This document shows, in pieces, positions 36,554-45,816 of a DNA stretch of 64,000 nt; position 1 is the first letter of the stretch, and the number at the start of each line of letters is the position of its first letter. The stretch is taken from NCBI RefSeq assembly GCF_019511525.1, contig NZ_JAEUAT010000007.1, positions 248,001 to 312,000 of the forward strand, given 5' to 3'. The notes beneath the pieces were generated by a model, which worked only from the letters and a program-made list of their open reading frames with translations, was not told the origin of the DNA and did not search any database. The position numbers and the translations under genes were made by a program. This DNA is from Rhizobium cauense (GTDB lineage: Bacteria > Pseudomonadota > Alphaproteobacteria > Rhizobiales > Rhizobiaceae).

Positions 36554-37543
36554 TCATTTCTGAATGCAGGTATCGACGGTATCCTTCGTGCACTCATCGA
36601 GGCCGGTGAAGACAGGGTCTTCCACCGGCTTGCCGGCGATCAGGTCCATCATGACAGATGGTGCCTTGTAGCCCATTTCGAACGGCCGCTGCCCGACAAG
36701 TGCCGTCACGAGACCTTCCCTGGCGATCGCGACTTCATCACCGATCGTATCGGCCGCACCGATCACGAACTCGTTCTTGGCGATCTTCTCGGCCATCGGC
36801 TTGAATAGGTCGCGATAGGGCTGTGGCGCGCCGAACAGCGGCCAGCCGCCCATGATGCCAAAGGCATCAAGATCGGGATTGGCTGCAAGAATATCCGTCA
36901 TCGCCTGAACGCCCTTGGCGCCGTCATCGTTGGTGAAGACCGGGCATCCGGCAACTTCTGTCCAGCCGCCCTCGCCCTTCAGCTCGGTCAAGCCTTTCTG
37001 GCCGGTCAGGGTGTCACGCATCCCCTGGGCACGGCGCAGAATGTTGTCAGCGCCGGGATTGCCTTCGATCGTGCAGATCTTGCCGCCACTCGGTTTCGCC
37101 TTCTTGATGTAGTCGCCAATGCGTGCGCCCATCAGATAGTTGTCGGTTCCAAGATAGGTCTTGCGCAGTGCAGAGTCCTCTGCGGCAAGGTCGGCATCCA
37201 GGGTCATGACAGGCACTTTTGGACTTGCCGTCTTCAGCGTCTGCGCGATCAGCTTGGCATTCGACGGAGAAATGGCGATTGCGGCCGTTTCCGCCTTGCC
37301 CAACATGTCCTGAACGATCTGCGCTTCGCCGGCTTCATCGGATGTCGATGCAGGGCCGGTGTACAAGCATTCATATTCCGAGTCCGGATTTTCCTTGTTC
37401 CACTTCTGGCAACCTTGGTTGATCGCCTCGAAGAACGGGTTGTCCAGCCCCTTTACGACTATCACCAGCTGCTTCTTGGCCGCCAGGGCCTGCCCGGCCG
37501 TCAGCGCCAGCACCGCGACTGTAAGCAATAATGCCTTCCTCAT
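36554..37543 (-). CDS. sugar ABC transporter periplasmic binding protein (CUT2 type)
   Basis: Ribose-binding-like solute-binding protein of 329 aa. The signal peptide ends at GQALAAK. IVVKGLDNPFFEAINQGCQ is the first ligand-binding loop, and AIAISPSNAKLIAQTLK and MTLDADLAAEDSALRKTYLG the next. Four cysteines lie in the mature chain, including two in the last 15 residues. It lies 50 bases after an epimerase gene on the same strand; the ATPase and permease are divergent from that pair. The exact sugar is unknown. Confidence 0.88.
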   Translation of the reverse strand: MRKALLLTVAVLALTAGQALAAKKQLVIVVKGLDNPFFEAINQGCQKWNKENPDSEYECLYTGPASTSDEAGEAQIVQDMLGKAETAAIAISPSNAKLIAQTLKTASPKVPVMTLDADLAAEDSALRKTYLGTDNYLMGARIGDYIKKAKPSGGKICTIEGNPGADNILRRAQGMRDTLTGQKGLTELKGEGGWTEVAGCPVFTNDDGAKGVQAMTDILAANPDLDAFGIMGGWPLFGAPQPYRDLFKPMAEKIAKNEFVIGAADTIGDEVAIAREGLVTALVGQRPFEMGYKAPSVMMDLIAGKPVEDPVFTGLDECTKDTVDTCIQK

Positions 37544-37593
37544 TGCTGCTTCCTCCCATTAAAGAATGGCGAACGCCATCGTCCGCCACATGA

Positions 37594-38574
37594 TCAACCC
37601 GGATACCAGACGATGCGTGGATCCTCCTCCGAACGCACATACCCCCAGGCCGAGTCGATAAGCATTTCCAGATCATAGACGGGCCGCCACCCGAGCAGGT
37701 ACTTTGCCTTGCTGTTGTCCATCCAGTTGGAATGGAACTCGCTCGGTATGTCGACCGAGCCGAGTTCACGTGTACGCGCAAGGTGTGCCGCGACCTCGCC
37801 GTAGTCGACGGGCCGGTCCATGCAGATATTGAAGAGTTGACCCTTGGCGCGAGGATTGTCGAGCGCTGCGAGGATCGCGGAGACAAGGTCGTGAACATGG
37901 ACGAAATTGCGCTTCAGCGGCCTGCCATCGGCATCCCTCAGCAACGGAACGGTACCCTCGCGCGCATAGCGTTCCGCGTCCGCCTGCGGAACGAGTGTCT
38001 TCCAGTCCGGGCCTCCGAAGACGTCGGCGCCGAATGACAACGTAAACTTGAAGTCGTCCTTCTCCATGATCCAGGGCGCCCGCAGACAGCAGCCATTGAT
38101 GCCGTACTGGATCTGGAACTGCTCCAGCATTACCTCTTCCAGCACCTTCGACAGCGCATAGCAGCCAGGATAGGCCCGGTGCGGCGTGGCCTCCGTGATC
38201 GGGCCGTCATGGCGATAGAAGAAGTGCCCGATCCCCGCATCGCCACCAGTGAGAATGAATTGCCGAGCGGAGGCGCTCTTCCTGAACTCCTCGAGCAGCC
38301 AGAAGAGTCCCTTGACGGTGACGTCCATGACATCTTCGGGCGTTTCCTTGCAGGTCGCGAGATGAACGACATGCGTTACATCTTCAAGCGCCTTCGCCAC
38401 CGCCTCGCGATCGCTGATCGAGCCACGCACGGCTTCAACGCGCTCGGATTCCGGGCACAAGCGATTATGACAAAGCGCGCGAATGCGCGCCTTTGAAAAT
38501 CGCGGATCGTCGAGCAGCCCAGCGATGAAGTTCTGCCCGACCTTGCCCGTCGCACCGGTCACAAGGATCAGCAT
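37594..38574 (-). CDS. NAD-dependent epimerase/dehydratase family protein
   Basis: Extended short-chain dehydrogenase of 326 aa. The NAD-binding motif TGATGKVGQ is at residue 7 and the catalytic YxxxK is YALSK near residue 139. KRNFVHVHDLVSAILAALDN near 220 and YLLGWRPVYDLEMLID near the C-terminus are typical of sugar epimerases. ATG 38574 follows GGAGG. Co-transcribed with the sugar-binding protein, so it probably acts on the imported compound (inference). Confidence 0.86.
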   Translation of the reverse strand: MLILVTGATGKVGQNFIAGLLDDPRFSKARIRALCHNRLCPESERVEAVRGSISDREAVAKALEDVTHVVHLATCKETPEDVMDVTVKGLFWLLEEFRKSASARQFILTGGDAGIGHFFYRHDGPITEATPHRAYPGCYALSKVLEEVMLEQFQIQYGINGCCLRAPWIMEKDDFKFTLSFGADVFGGPDWKTLVPQADAERYAREGTVPLLRDADGRPLKRNFVHVHDLVSAILAALDNPRAKGQLFNICMDRPVDYGEVAAHLARTRELGSVDIPSEFHSNWMDNSKAKYLLGWRPVYDLEMLIDSAWGYVRSEEDPRIVWYPG

Positions 38575-38625
38575 GTTTTCCTCCGCAAACAGCTAATATA
38601 CAGAGACTTCTACGCGTCAATGAAA

Positions 38626-38656
38626 TTGTACTACAAAACAAATAATTGTAGCACAG
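38626..38656. promoter_or_regulatory. Tandem TTGTA-type operators in divergent sugar ABC promoter
   Basis: TTGTACTACAA (38626-38636) is a perfect palindrome about a central C. TTGTAGCACAG (38646-38656), exactly 20 bases further, matches it in the left half and partly in the right. TTGTA-N-TACAA dyads are typical targets of FadR-subfamily GntR regulators. No GntR gene is in this window. Confidence 0.55.
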
Positions 38657-38790
38657 ACCGTAAATTAGCGACATCCGATTGACGGTTTCGCACGGTTCTG
38701 GGTAAATGCTGAGAACGCTCGCAGGGAGGAAACTGGCGGGCGAAATCGCGCCTCGAAACGAGGTCACGGCTTTGGGAGGCTAGACGGCTG

Positions 38791-39531
38791 GTGGCAGTTC
38801 TCGAGCTCGCCAACATCTCAAAACATTTTGGCGCCATACAGGCGGTCAACGACGTATCGTTCTCGCTGGAGGCGGGAGAAGTCGTCGGGTTGATGGGCGA
38901 CAACGGCGCCGGCAAATCCACACTGGTAAAAATGATTGCCGGCAATTTTCGCCCGAGCCATGGAGCGATGCGGCTCGACGGCAAGGACCTCATACTGCAT
39001 CGACCGGTCGAAGCCCGTCAGCGAGGCATCGAGATCGTCCACCAGGACCTGGCGCTCTGCAATAATCTGACAGCAGCCGCCAACGTCTTTCTCGGCCGCG
39101 AGATCCGAAGTGGTTTCGGTCCCCTGCGCATCCTTGACTACAAGACGATGTATACGCGCGCCGGCGAGCTCTTCAAGGAGTTGAAGTCCGAGACACGACC
39201 GCGAGATCTGGTGAAGCAGATGTCCGGCGGCCAACGCCAGGCTGTCGCAATCGCCCGCACCATGCTCGCAGAGGCAAAGCTCGTACTCATGGACGAGCCG
39301 ACCGCCGCCATCTCGGTACGCCAGGTTGCCGAGGTTCTTGCGCACATCCGTCAACTGCGCGATCGCGGTATCGCAGTCATTCTCATTAGCCACCGCATGC
39401 CCGATGTCTTCTCGGTTGCCGATCGCGTGATTGTCATGCGGCGCGGACGCAAGGTTGCCGACAAGCAGATCGCAGCGAGTTCGCCGGAAGAAGTCACCGG
39501 ACTCATAACAGGTGCAATCGAACAAGTGTGA
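38791..39531 (+). CDS. sugar ABC transporter ATPase, single nucleotide-binding domain
   Basis: ATPase of 246 aa. Walker A GDNGAGKST near residue 36, signature MSGGQRQAVAIARTM near 140, Walker B LVLMDEPTAAIS. Most CUT2 ATPases are double-domain proteins of about 500 aa; this is the short form, as in the FrcA group. The start is GTG 38791 with GGGAGG 14 bases upstream, a rather long spacing. First gene of the rightward half of the divergent sugar locus. Confidence 0.88.
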   Translation: MAVLELANISKHFGAIQAVNDVSFSLEAGEVVGLMGDNGAGKSTLVKMIAGNFRPSHGAMRLDGKDLILHRPVEARQRGIEIVHQDLALCNNLTAAANVFLGREIRSGFGPLRILDYKTMYTRAGELFKELKSETRPRDLVKQMSGGQRQAVAIARTMLAEAKLVLMDEPTAAISVRQVAEVLAHIRQLRDRGIAVILISHRMPDVFSVADRVIVMRRGRKVADKQIAASSPEEVTGLITGAIEQV

Positions 39532-39566
39532 TTGGCACACGGCAGAAAGTGTAAGCGAAGGTCACC

Positions 39567-40565
39567 ATGGCAATAACCCTCGATCAGACGATAGCGCAGA
39601 AACAACGAAACTGGCTGTCGTCAGTCTTCGCAAGCCAGACGTTCTGGGTCCTTGTTGCCGTCATCCTCGCCTGCATCTTCCTGTCTTTTGCCACCAGTTC
39701 CTTCGCTACACCCACCAATCTCTACAACATCACCCGCAACGTCACCTTTGTCGCGATCATTGCACTCGGCATGACTCTGGTCATCATTACCGGCGGCATC
39801 GATCTGTCGGTCGGGTCGGTCCTCTGCCTGTGCAGTATGGTTCTGGCAGTCACGATGCATGCCGGATACGGAATCGGGATCGGCATTGCGGCATCGATCG
39901 GAACAGCGCTCATCATCGGCGCATTCAACGGTCTCCTGATCGCTTATCTAGGATTCCCGCCCTTCGTCGTCACCCTCGGGATGCTGTCGATTGCCCGCAG
40001 CCTCGCGATGGTCGCCTCGAACAATACCGTCGTCTTCCAGTTCGGTCCGGATCACGACAAGCTGCTGGCACTAGGGGGCGGAGCTTGGCTCTTCGGCATC
40101 GCCAATCCCGTACTCTACATGGCTGCGCTGGCGCTTCTGACCGGGTTTGTGCTGCGCTGGACACGCTTTGGCCGCTACGTCTTCGCCATCGGCGGAAATG
40201 AACACGCCGCGACGCTGACCGGTGTGCCCGTCAGGAAGATCAAGGTCGCGGTCTATATGATCTCGGCCCTGTCGGCCGGCGTTGCCGGCATCATCCAGAC
40301 GGGCTGGCTTGGCGCCGTGACGACGAACATCGGCGCGGGCATGGAGCTTCAGGTCATCGCCGCAGCCGTCATCGGCGGCGCCAATCTTGCCGGCGGTGTC
40401 GGTACCGCCTTCGGCGCCATCGTCGGCGCGGCCTTGATCGAGGTGATCCGAAACAGCCTCGGCCTTCTCGGCATCAACGCCTTTTGGCAGGGAACCTTCA
40501 TCGGCGGTGCGATTGTTCTCGCAGTGCTGTTCGACCGATTAAGGAACCTGCGGCAGAGCGAGTAG
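39567..40565 (+). CDS. sugar ABC transporter permease (RbsC-like)
   Basis: Inner-membrane permease of 332 aa with eight to ten helices. GMTLVIITGGIDLSVGSVLCL near residue 70 is the RbsC signature, and GGNEHAATLTGVPVRKIKVAVYMISAL near 210 the cytoplasmic loop. GGANLAGGVGTAFGAIVGAALIE follows. It begins 35 bases after the ATPase. Together with the leftward binding protein it completes a CUT2 importer. Confidence 0.92.
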   Translation: MAITLDQTIAQKQRNWLSSVFASQTFWVLVAVILACIFLSFATSSFATPTNLYNITRNVTFVAIIALGMTLVIITGGIDLSVGSVLCLCSMVLAVTMHAGYGIGIGIAASIGTALIIGAFNGLLIAYLGFPPFVVTLGMLSIARSLAMVASNNTVVFQFGPDHDKLLALGGGAWLFGIANPVLYMAALALLTGFVLRWTRFGRYVFAIGGNEHAATLTGVPVRKIKVAVYMISALSAGVAGIIQTGWLGAVTTNIGAGMELQVIAAAVIGGANLAGGVGTAFGAIVGAALIEVIRNSLGLLGINAFWQGTFIGGAIVLAVLFDRLRNLRQSE

Positions 40566-40594
40566 CCGGGAGCCGCAGGTGACTACAAGGGCGC

Positions 40595-41083
40595 TCAGTC
40601 CTCGTTCGACTTCGCGTTGTCGAGGAGCATGTAGTCCAGCGGCAGCTGCGTCGAATACTTGATCTGCTCCATTGCAAAAGCAGACGACACGTCACGGATC
40701 TCGATCTTCGCGATCATCCGCTTGTAGAAGGCGTCATATGCGGCAATGTCGGGCACGACAACGCGCAGGAGATAGTCGACGTCACCGCTCATGCGATAGA
40801 ACTCGACCACCTCAGGGAAATCGGCAACCACTTCCGAAAAGCGTCGCAGCCACTCGATAGAGTGCGTTGCCGTCCGGATCGAGACAAAGACCGTGACCTT
40901 GGTGTTGACCTTTTCCGGATCGAGGATGGCGACACGGCGCTTGATCACGCCGTCCTCTTCCATCTTCTGGATGCGCCGCCAGCATGGCGTCGTCGAAAGC
41001 CCGACCTTCTTTGCAAGATCGGCAACGGCCAAAGTCGAATCTTCCTGCAGCAGGCGCAGGATTTTACGGTCAAGACGGTCCAT
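40595..41083 (-). CDS. Lrp/AsnC-family transcriptional regulator
   Basis: DNA-binding regulator of 162 aa. MDRLDRKILRLLQEDSTLAV and DLAKKVGLSTTPCWRRIQKM are the winged helix, and the RAM effector domain follows from about residue 65 (VFVSIRTATHSIEWLRRF, MSGDVDYLLRVVVPD). ATG 41083 is chosen because it begins at the conserved LDRKIL. Convergent with the sugar permease; the target is not obvious. Confidence 0.9.
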   Translation of the reverse strand: MDRLDRKILRLLQEDSTLAVADLAKKVGLSTTPCWRRIQKMEEDGVIKRRVAILDPEKVNTKVTVFVSIRTATHSIEWLRRFSEVVADFPEVVEFYRMSGDVDYLLRVVVPDIAAYDAFYKRMIAKIEIRDVSSAFAMEQIKYSTQLPLDYMLLDNAKSNED

Positions 41084-41151
41084 CTGGAAAAGCCCCTTCG
41101 AATTTATTTTCTCTGTATAGCGCGATTCCGGCAGTTTCAAAGAATTTTGTT

Positions 41152-41811
41152 TCAGCCAAGCAGAGTTTGCACTTGCTCGCGCAGGACCGGCAGCAGCTCT
41201 GCTTCGAACCACGGATTGCGTCTTATCCAACCGGTGTTTCGCCAGCTGGGATGAGGAAGCGGTAGAATTGCCGGGGAGCGAGAGCAGGACAGCGACATGC
41301 GCCAGGCGCGCACGGTTTCCGTCATGTTTTCACGCCGCGTCACCCCCATGTGCCAGGCCTGCGCATATTGACCAATGGCGAGCACGAGTTCGACCTGCGG
41401 CATGGCCGAGATCACTCTCGCCCGCCAATGCGGCGCGCATTCCCGTCGCGGCGGCAGATCACTACCCTTGGCGTCATAACCTGGAAAACAGAAACCCATC
41501 GGCACAATGGCGAAGCGATCGCGGTCGTAAAACGCTTCCCGATCGACCTGCAGCCAGTCGCGCAGGCGGTCACCGGATGCGTCGTTGAACGGCAACCCGC
41601 TTTCGTGAACCTTCAGACCCGGCGCCTGTCCGGCGATCAGTATCCTTGCCTTCGACGATATCACCACGACCGGACGCGGCTCGTGCGGCAGGCGAGCAGT
41701 CGCTCCACCAAGCGGCGTGTCTCGACAGATGCGACAGGCCGCAACCTCATCCCGAAGCGCGTCGAGAGTACGCTCCGCCACTTCGCTCTTCCCCGTCACC
41801 AGCCGAGCCAC
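41152..41811 (-). CDS. uracil-DNA glycosylase family protein
   Basis: UDG-superfamily protein of 219 aa. Motif A is in LIAGQAPGLKVHESGLPFND near residue 60 and motif B is LPHPSWRN near residue 185. Cysteines in CRIC (residues 26-29), RREC and LSC could ligate an iron-sulfur cluster as in family 4 and 5 enzymes, but spacing is not an exact match. The start is GTG 41811, overlapping the end of the thermonuclease gene by 16 bases. DNA repair role is inferred from family. Confidence 0.82.
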   Translation of the reverse strand: MARLVTGKSEVAERTLDALRDEVAACRICRDTPLGGATARLPHEPRPVVVISSKARILIAGQAPGLKVHESGLPFNDASGDRLRDWLQVDREAFYDRDRFAIVPMGFCFPGYDAKGSDLPPRRECAPHWRARVISAMPQVELVLAIGQYAQAWHMGVTRRENMTETVRAWRMSLSCSRSPAILPLPHPSWRNTGWIRRNPWFEAELLPVLREQVQTLLG

Positions 41812-42332
41812 CCCATCAGGCCCCGACTATCCGAACGTGGCGCATGGTCGCGAACATTGCGAGGCATCTCGAATCTGCCGCCCCATAACCCGACTCGGTC
41901 AGCACGCGCCCGCGCCTCTTCATCGCCATAGGCGCCATAGGATACGGCCATGCCCCTTCGCACCAACGCGGCGTTGATATCAATGTCGCCGGCATGACAG
42001 ATAACAAGCAAGCGATCGAAGCGATCCCGCTCGCTGCCACTGCATTGCGTGTCGACCCGGGCGACAAGTTCCTGAAGCGCCCGCTTGGCCTCCTGGCCGC
42101 AGGCCCATGCAACGCCTGCCCGTTCGCAGGATTGGCTGAGTTCCGGCGCATCGATGCCGGAGAGCCGCATACGCTCCGCGCCAACATTCAGGCTGTCGCC
42201 ATCCGCAGCATGGAACTGCCCGGAATGGACAGTTTCGCCTCCATCGTTGAGCTTGGCGGCAATCAGCCAAAGGAATGCCAGCAGGGCCAGTGCCGTCACG
42301 CCGTCGCGCATCACCCGCATACCGCGCGCCAC
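41796..42332 (-). CDS. thermonuclease family protein (SNase domain)
   Basis: Exported or membrane-anchored nuclease of 178 aa. One N-terminal hydrophobic segment (VTALALLAFLWLIAAKL) precedes the staphylococcal nuclease-like domain. That domain shows DGDSLNVGAERMRLSGIDAPE near residue 44, then RFDRLLVICHAGDIDINAALV and a final RADRVGLWGGRFEMP. The conserved Asp and Arg of the catalytic site are recognisable. Its end overlaps the glycosylase gene. Confidence 0.88.
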   Translation of the reverse strand: MARGMRVMRDGVTALALLAFLWLIAAKLNDGGETVHSGQFHAADGDSLNVGAERMRLSGIDAPELSQSCERAGVAWACGQEAKRALQELVARVDTQCSGSERDRFDRLLVICHAGDIDINAALVRRGMAVSYGAYGDEEARARADRVGLWGGRFEMPRNVRDHAPRSDSRGLMGWLGW

Positions 42333-42438
42333 GCTTTCGCCTCCTTGAAAAACAAATCCTTGGCAAAGATGCCTAACACGATCTTAAGGATTGCGGTCTA
42401 GGGTTTAGACAACCGCGGATCAAGTTTCAACGTGCACA

Positions 42439-43974
42439 ATGAGTACCGGCGTCAGCACATCGACCGATAAGAACATCGTCGACAAATCACGCAGCCACCG
42501 AAACAAGCCTGTCACGAAGGCTGTTCGGTTGACGCGGGAGCGACTCCAGTCGAGTCACACTGCCAGCGGCGCCTTCGATCGCGACGTGCTCGTGATGTAT
42601 ATCAATGCCGTCCTCCAGGGCGCGTCGATCGTCCCCCTCTTCGTGATCATCATTGCGGCTCTCGGCGCCTACCTGACGGAAAACACCCAGATTTTCCTCT
42701 GGGCGCTGCTGACATTGACGGCCCATGCCGCAAACGTGTTCATTGCGCGGCGCGCGCGCGGCCAGGAAATAACGGCGACGACCGCCCGCAAATGGCGCCG
42801 TGTTCTCCTGCTTGGCCAATTCATGGTCGGATGCTGCTGGGCCGTTTTCGCGCTGCAGGACTGCACCGTCTGCGAACCGTCCAGCTTCGTCCTCTACAAG
42901 GGGGCAACGCTGCTCATAGCCCTTTCGGTCACGGCGATGTCAAACTTCATGTTGACGCCGTCGGTCCTGATCACTTTCGCACCGGTCGTTTTCGGCCTGA
43001 TCGCCAAGGCGGGGCTCTCCCGGGAAATCCTCGAAGTCAGCCTGACCGCGATATTCACCACGACGGTCATCTTCTTCAACTATATCAGCGACCGACTGTT
43101 CCAATCCAACCTGAAGATCCTTGCCTTTCAGGCCGAAAAGGACGATCTGATCGCCGAGTTGGAAGTCGCGAAGTCGATGTCGGATGAAGCCCGCCGCCGG
43201 GCGGAGGAAGCAAACCTCGCAAAGTCGCGCTTTCTCGCCTCCATGTCGCATGAACTGAGAACTCCGCTCAATGCGATTCTGGGCTTTTCGGAGGTGATGT
43301 CCGCCGAGGTGATGGGGCCGTTGAACAACCCGACCTACAAGGAATACACCAGCGACATCCACCGCTCGGGCGAACATCTCCTGAACCTCATCAACGAGAT
43401 CCTCGACCTGTCGCGCATTGAGGCCGGCAAATACGAGCTGAGCGAGGAAGCAATATCGCTGCTCAACATCTCGGAAGATTGCATCGGCATGGTGCAGCTG
43501 CGCGCCCGCAGCAAGAACATCACGATATCACAGCAGTTCGAGCCGGAGCTGCCAGCCGTTTGGGCTGACGAGAAATCGCTTCGCCAGGTCATCCTCAACC
43601 TTCTATCGAACGCCGTGAAGTTCACGCCGCAAGCCGGCGAAATCCACGTCAAGGTCGGCTGGACGGCAGGCGGCGGCCAATACATCTCCATCAAGGACAA
43701 CGGCCCGGGCATTCCCGAGGAGGAAATACCGGTGGTTCTGTCGGCCTTCGGCCAGGGGTCAATTGCGATCAAGAGCGCCGAACAGGGCACTGGCCTCGGC
43801 CTGCCGATCGTTCAGGCGATCCTCGCCAAGCACGACGGCCAGTTCATCCTCAAATCGAAGTTGCGCGAAGGCACCGAAGTCATTGCCATCCTGCCTTCCA
43901 AGCGCGTCCTGCAGACCGTGCCGGCTGTCGAGGATACCCAGGCGGTTTCCCGCAAGCGCCGCAGCTTCGCGTGA
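42439..43974 (+). CDS. membrane sensor histidine kinase (PleC/DivJ/PdhS-like)
   Basis: Kinase of 511 aa. Six or so helices fill residues 50-235. A coiled coil (LIAELEVAKSMSDEARRRAE) leads to the HisKA domain, with the phospho-accepting His at residue 271 in MSHELRTPLN. The ATPase domain shows NLLSNAVKFTP, DNGPGIPEE and GTGLGLPIV. The stretch GPLNNPTYKEYTSDIHRSGEHLL is shared with the PleC/DivJ/PdhS kinases that control DivK in alphaproteobacteria. No response regulator is adjacent. No periplasmic sensor domain is visible, so the signal may be membrane-borne. Confidence 0.88.
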   Translation: MSTGVSTSTDKNIVDKSRSHRNKPVTKAVRLTRERLQSSHTASGAFDRDVLVMYINAVLQGASIVPLFVIIIAALGAYLTENTQIFLWALLTLTAHAANVFIARRARGQEITATTARKWRRVLLLGQFMVGCCWAVFALQDCTVCEPSSFVLYKGATLLIALSVTAMSNFMLTPSVLITFAPVVFGLIAKAGLSREILEVSLTAIFTTTVIFFNYISDRLFQSNLKILAFQAEKDDLIAELEVAKSMSDEARRRAEEANLAKSRFLASMSHELRTPLNAILGFSEVMSAEVMGPLNNPTYKEYTSDIHRSGEHLLNLINEILDLSRIEAGKYELSEEAISLLNISEDCIGMVQLRARSKNITISQQFEPELPAVWADEKSLRQVILNLLSNAVKFTPQAGEIHVKVGWTAGGGQYISIKDNGPGIPEEEIPVVLSAFGQGSIAIKSAEQGTGLGLPIVQAILAKHDGQFILKSKLREGTEVIAILPSKRVLQTVPAVEDTQAVSRKRRSFA

Positions 43975-43978
43975 GCGA

Positions 43979-44308
43979 TTATCTGACGATTCGCAGAAAA
44001 TCGTCGCTCGTCGCAAAATCCTGAAGATCGCTGTCGTAGGCACTGGCCTCAGCCAGGGCCAACAATCTCGCCTTATAGTTGGCATCAAGTTGAACAGTCT
44101 TCTGCACTGCGTCAAGCGCTGCCCGCCTCGTAGAAAGCAGCTCGACTTCAGGGGCGCGGGCGTCCTGTAAGGCGTGATGCTTCTGCCCATAGGCCGCCGA
44201 CATCAGAAACCAGTATCGCGCGAGCTTGACCGCCGGGGTGGTGACAAGTTTGTTGCCGAGTTCCAGTGCTCGGCTATATCCAACCACTCGACAACAAGCA
44301 CGGGGCAT
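43979..44308 (-). pseudogene. possible remnant of a TPR-containing protein
   Basis: A frame that reads LVTTPAVKLARYWFLMSAAYG, then LDAVQKTVQLDANYKARLLAL and SDLQDFATSDDFLRIVR, resembling the C-terminal end of tetratricopeptide proteins. ATG 44308 is the likeliest start but has no family-typical beginning. It lies between the kinase and dgkA, convergent with the kinase. It may be a decayed fragment or a small unrecognised gene. Confidence 0.35.
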
Positions 44309-44316
44309 GGACTGTC

Positions 44317-44697
44317 TCAGCCAAACAGCAAATGCTTCCCGATCGTGAACAGCAGGAACACACCGCAGGCAACGATCATGCACAGCACGGCGAAGGAGCC
44401 GAGGTCCTTGGCATGCTTGCCCACCATCGAGATTTCGGGTGAGATCCGGTCGATGACCTCTTCGATGGCCGTGTTCAGCGCCTCGACGGCAAAGAGTGCC
44501 AGAAACAGCACGACTGCGATCATCAATTCCGCAAGCGTCGCGCCGACGGCGATCAGCAGGATCAGTGAGACCGCGAAGAACAACAGTTCCTGCCGGAACG
44601 CGGCCTCCTTGATCAGCCGCCGAAAGCCGCCGAGCGAATAGCTGGCGGCTGCAAAAAAGTGGCTGATGCCTGTGAGTTTTGTCACGGCAGGTTTCAT
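44317..44697 (-). CDS. dgkA: diacylglycerol kinase
   Basis: Small inner-membrane kinase of 126 aa with three helices that recycles diacylglycerol to phosphatidic acid. The catalytic motif EALNTAIEEVIDRISPE near residue 70 and HAKDLGSFAV near 94 are diagnostic. In rhizobia the diacylglycerol released by osmoregulated glucan modification is a known source of substrate for the family. Confidence 0.94.
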   Translation of the reverse strand: MKPAVTKLTGISHFFAAASYSLGGFRRLIKEAAFRQELLFFAVSLILLIAVGATLAELMIAVVLFLALFAVEALNTAIEEVIDRISPEISMVGKHAKDLGSFAVLCMIVACGVFLLFTIGKHLLFG

Positions 44698-44799
44698 TAG
44701 GTGCCCTCGTCGTCCTTTCCCTCAGTCAGAAATTGCGAATACCGGTTCACGGTCCCCGCGGCAAGAACTCTGTCATCAACCTGTCACAAACCTGAAGCG

Positions 44800-45816
44800 T
44801 CAGTGGCTGCTACTGACACCCGCCTGGGAAAACGTTGCCATGCCGGAATGGCACGCAGCAGCAGCCTTGACAATGCCAGCGGCAAGCGCGGCCCCGGTGC
44901 CTTCCCCGAGACGCATCCCAAGCGCCAACAGTGGCGTCTTGCCGAGCATCTCGATAGCGCGCAGATGCCCCGGCTCTCCGGAGACATGTCCGATCAGGCA
45001 GTGATCGAGCGCTGAAGGATTGGCAGCCTTCAGGATGGCGCCGGCCGCGGTTGCGACATAGCCGTCGATCAGCACTGGAATCCGCTCGACGCGTGCGGCA
45101 AGGATCGCCCCCGCCATCGCCGCGATTTCGCGGCCGCCGAGCCGACGCATGATTTCCAGCGGATCGTCCAGGTGATCGCTGTGCAGCGCCACTGCCTTCT
45201 CGACGGCTGCAATCTTGCGCTCCAGCATCTCACCTTCGGAACCTGTTCCGGGGCCAACCCAATCACGCGCGGTGCCGCCGTAAAGCGCATAGTTGATCGC
45301 AGCCGCAATCGTCGTGTTGCCGATCCCCATCTCGCCGATGCAGAGAAGATCAGTACCGCCAGCGATTGCTTCCATGCCAAATGCCATGGTCGCCGCGCAG
45401 TCACGCTCGGACAAGGCAGGTTCTTCCGTGATGTCGCCGGTCGGATAGTCGAGCGCGAGATCGAAGACCTTCAGGCCGAGATCGTAGGCCACGCAGATCT
45501 GGTTGATCGCAGCGCCACCGGCTGCGAAATTCTCGACCATCTGCTGCGTCACTGCTGGTGGAAACGGTGTGATACCCTGCCTGGTGACTCCGTGGTTGCC
45601 TGCAAAGATCGCCACCAACGGCCGGTTCACCGCCGGCGCCCTGCCCGTCCACGCAGCCAGCCAGAAGGCAATTTCCTCGAGCCGGCCAAGCGCACCGGGC
45701 GGCTTCGTCAACTGCGCATCACGCTCGCGCGCCGCTACAAGGGCCCTCGCATCCGGCCCCGGCAGATCGCGGAGAAGTGCCCGGAAATCGTCGAATGGCA
45801 GGCCTGAAACGCTCAT
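44800..45816 (-). CDS. cobT: nicotinate-nucleotide-dimethylbenzimidazole phosphoribosyltransferase
   Basis: Makes alpha-ribazole phosphate for the lower ligand of cobalamin (called CobU in Pseudomonas denitrificans nomenclature). The 338-aa product has KPPGALGRLEEIAFWLAAW near residue 40, IFAGNHGVTRQGITPFP near 70, CIGEMGIGNTTIAAAI near 158, and the catalytic Glu in MRLGEGTGAALA near the C-terminus. Divergent from cobS. No cobalamin riboswitch was recognised in the 138-base gap. Confidence 0.95.
   Translation of the reverse strand: MSVSGLPFDDFRALLRDLPGPDARALVAARERDAQLTKPPGALGRLEEIAFWLAAWTGRAPAVNRPLVAIFAGNHGVTRQGITPFPPAVTQQMVENFAAGGAAINQICVAYDLGLKVFDLALDYPTGDITEEPALSERDCAATMAFGMEAIAGGTDLLCIGEMGIGNTTIAAAINYALYGGTARDWVGPGTGSEGEMLERKIAAVEKAVALHSDHLDDPLEIMRRLGGREIAAMAGAILAARVERIPVLIDGYVATAAGAILKAANPSALDHCLIGHVSGEPGHLRAIEMLGKTPLLALGMRLGEGTGAALAAGIVKAAAACHSGMATFSQAGVSSSH

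Noticed and set aside
41994..42401. Plus-strand frame opposite the thermonuclease
   Set aside because: The minus-strand product has a clear SNase domain; the opposite frame has no family features.
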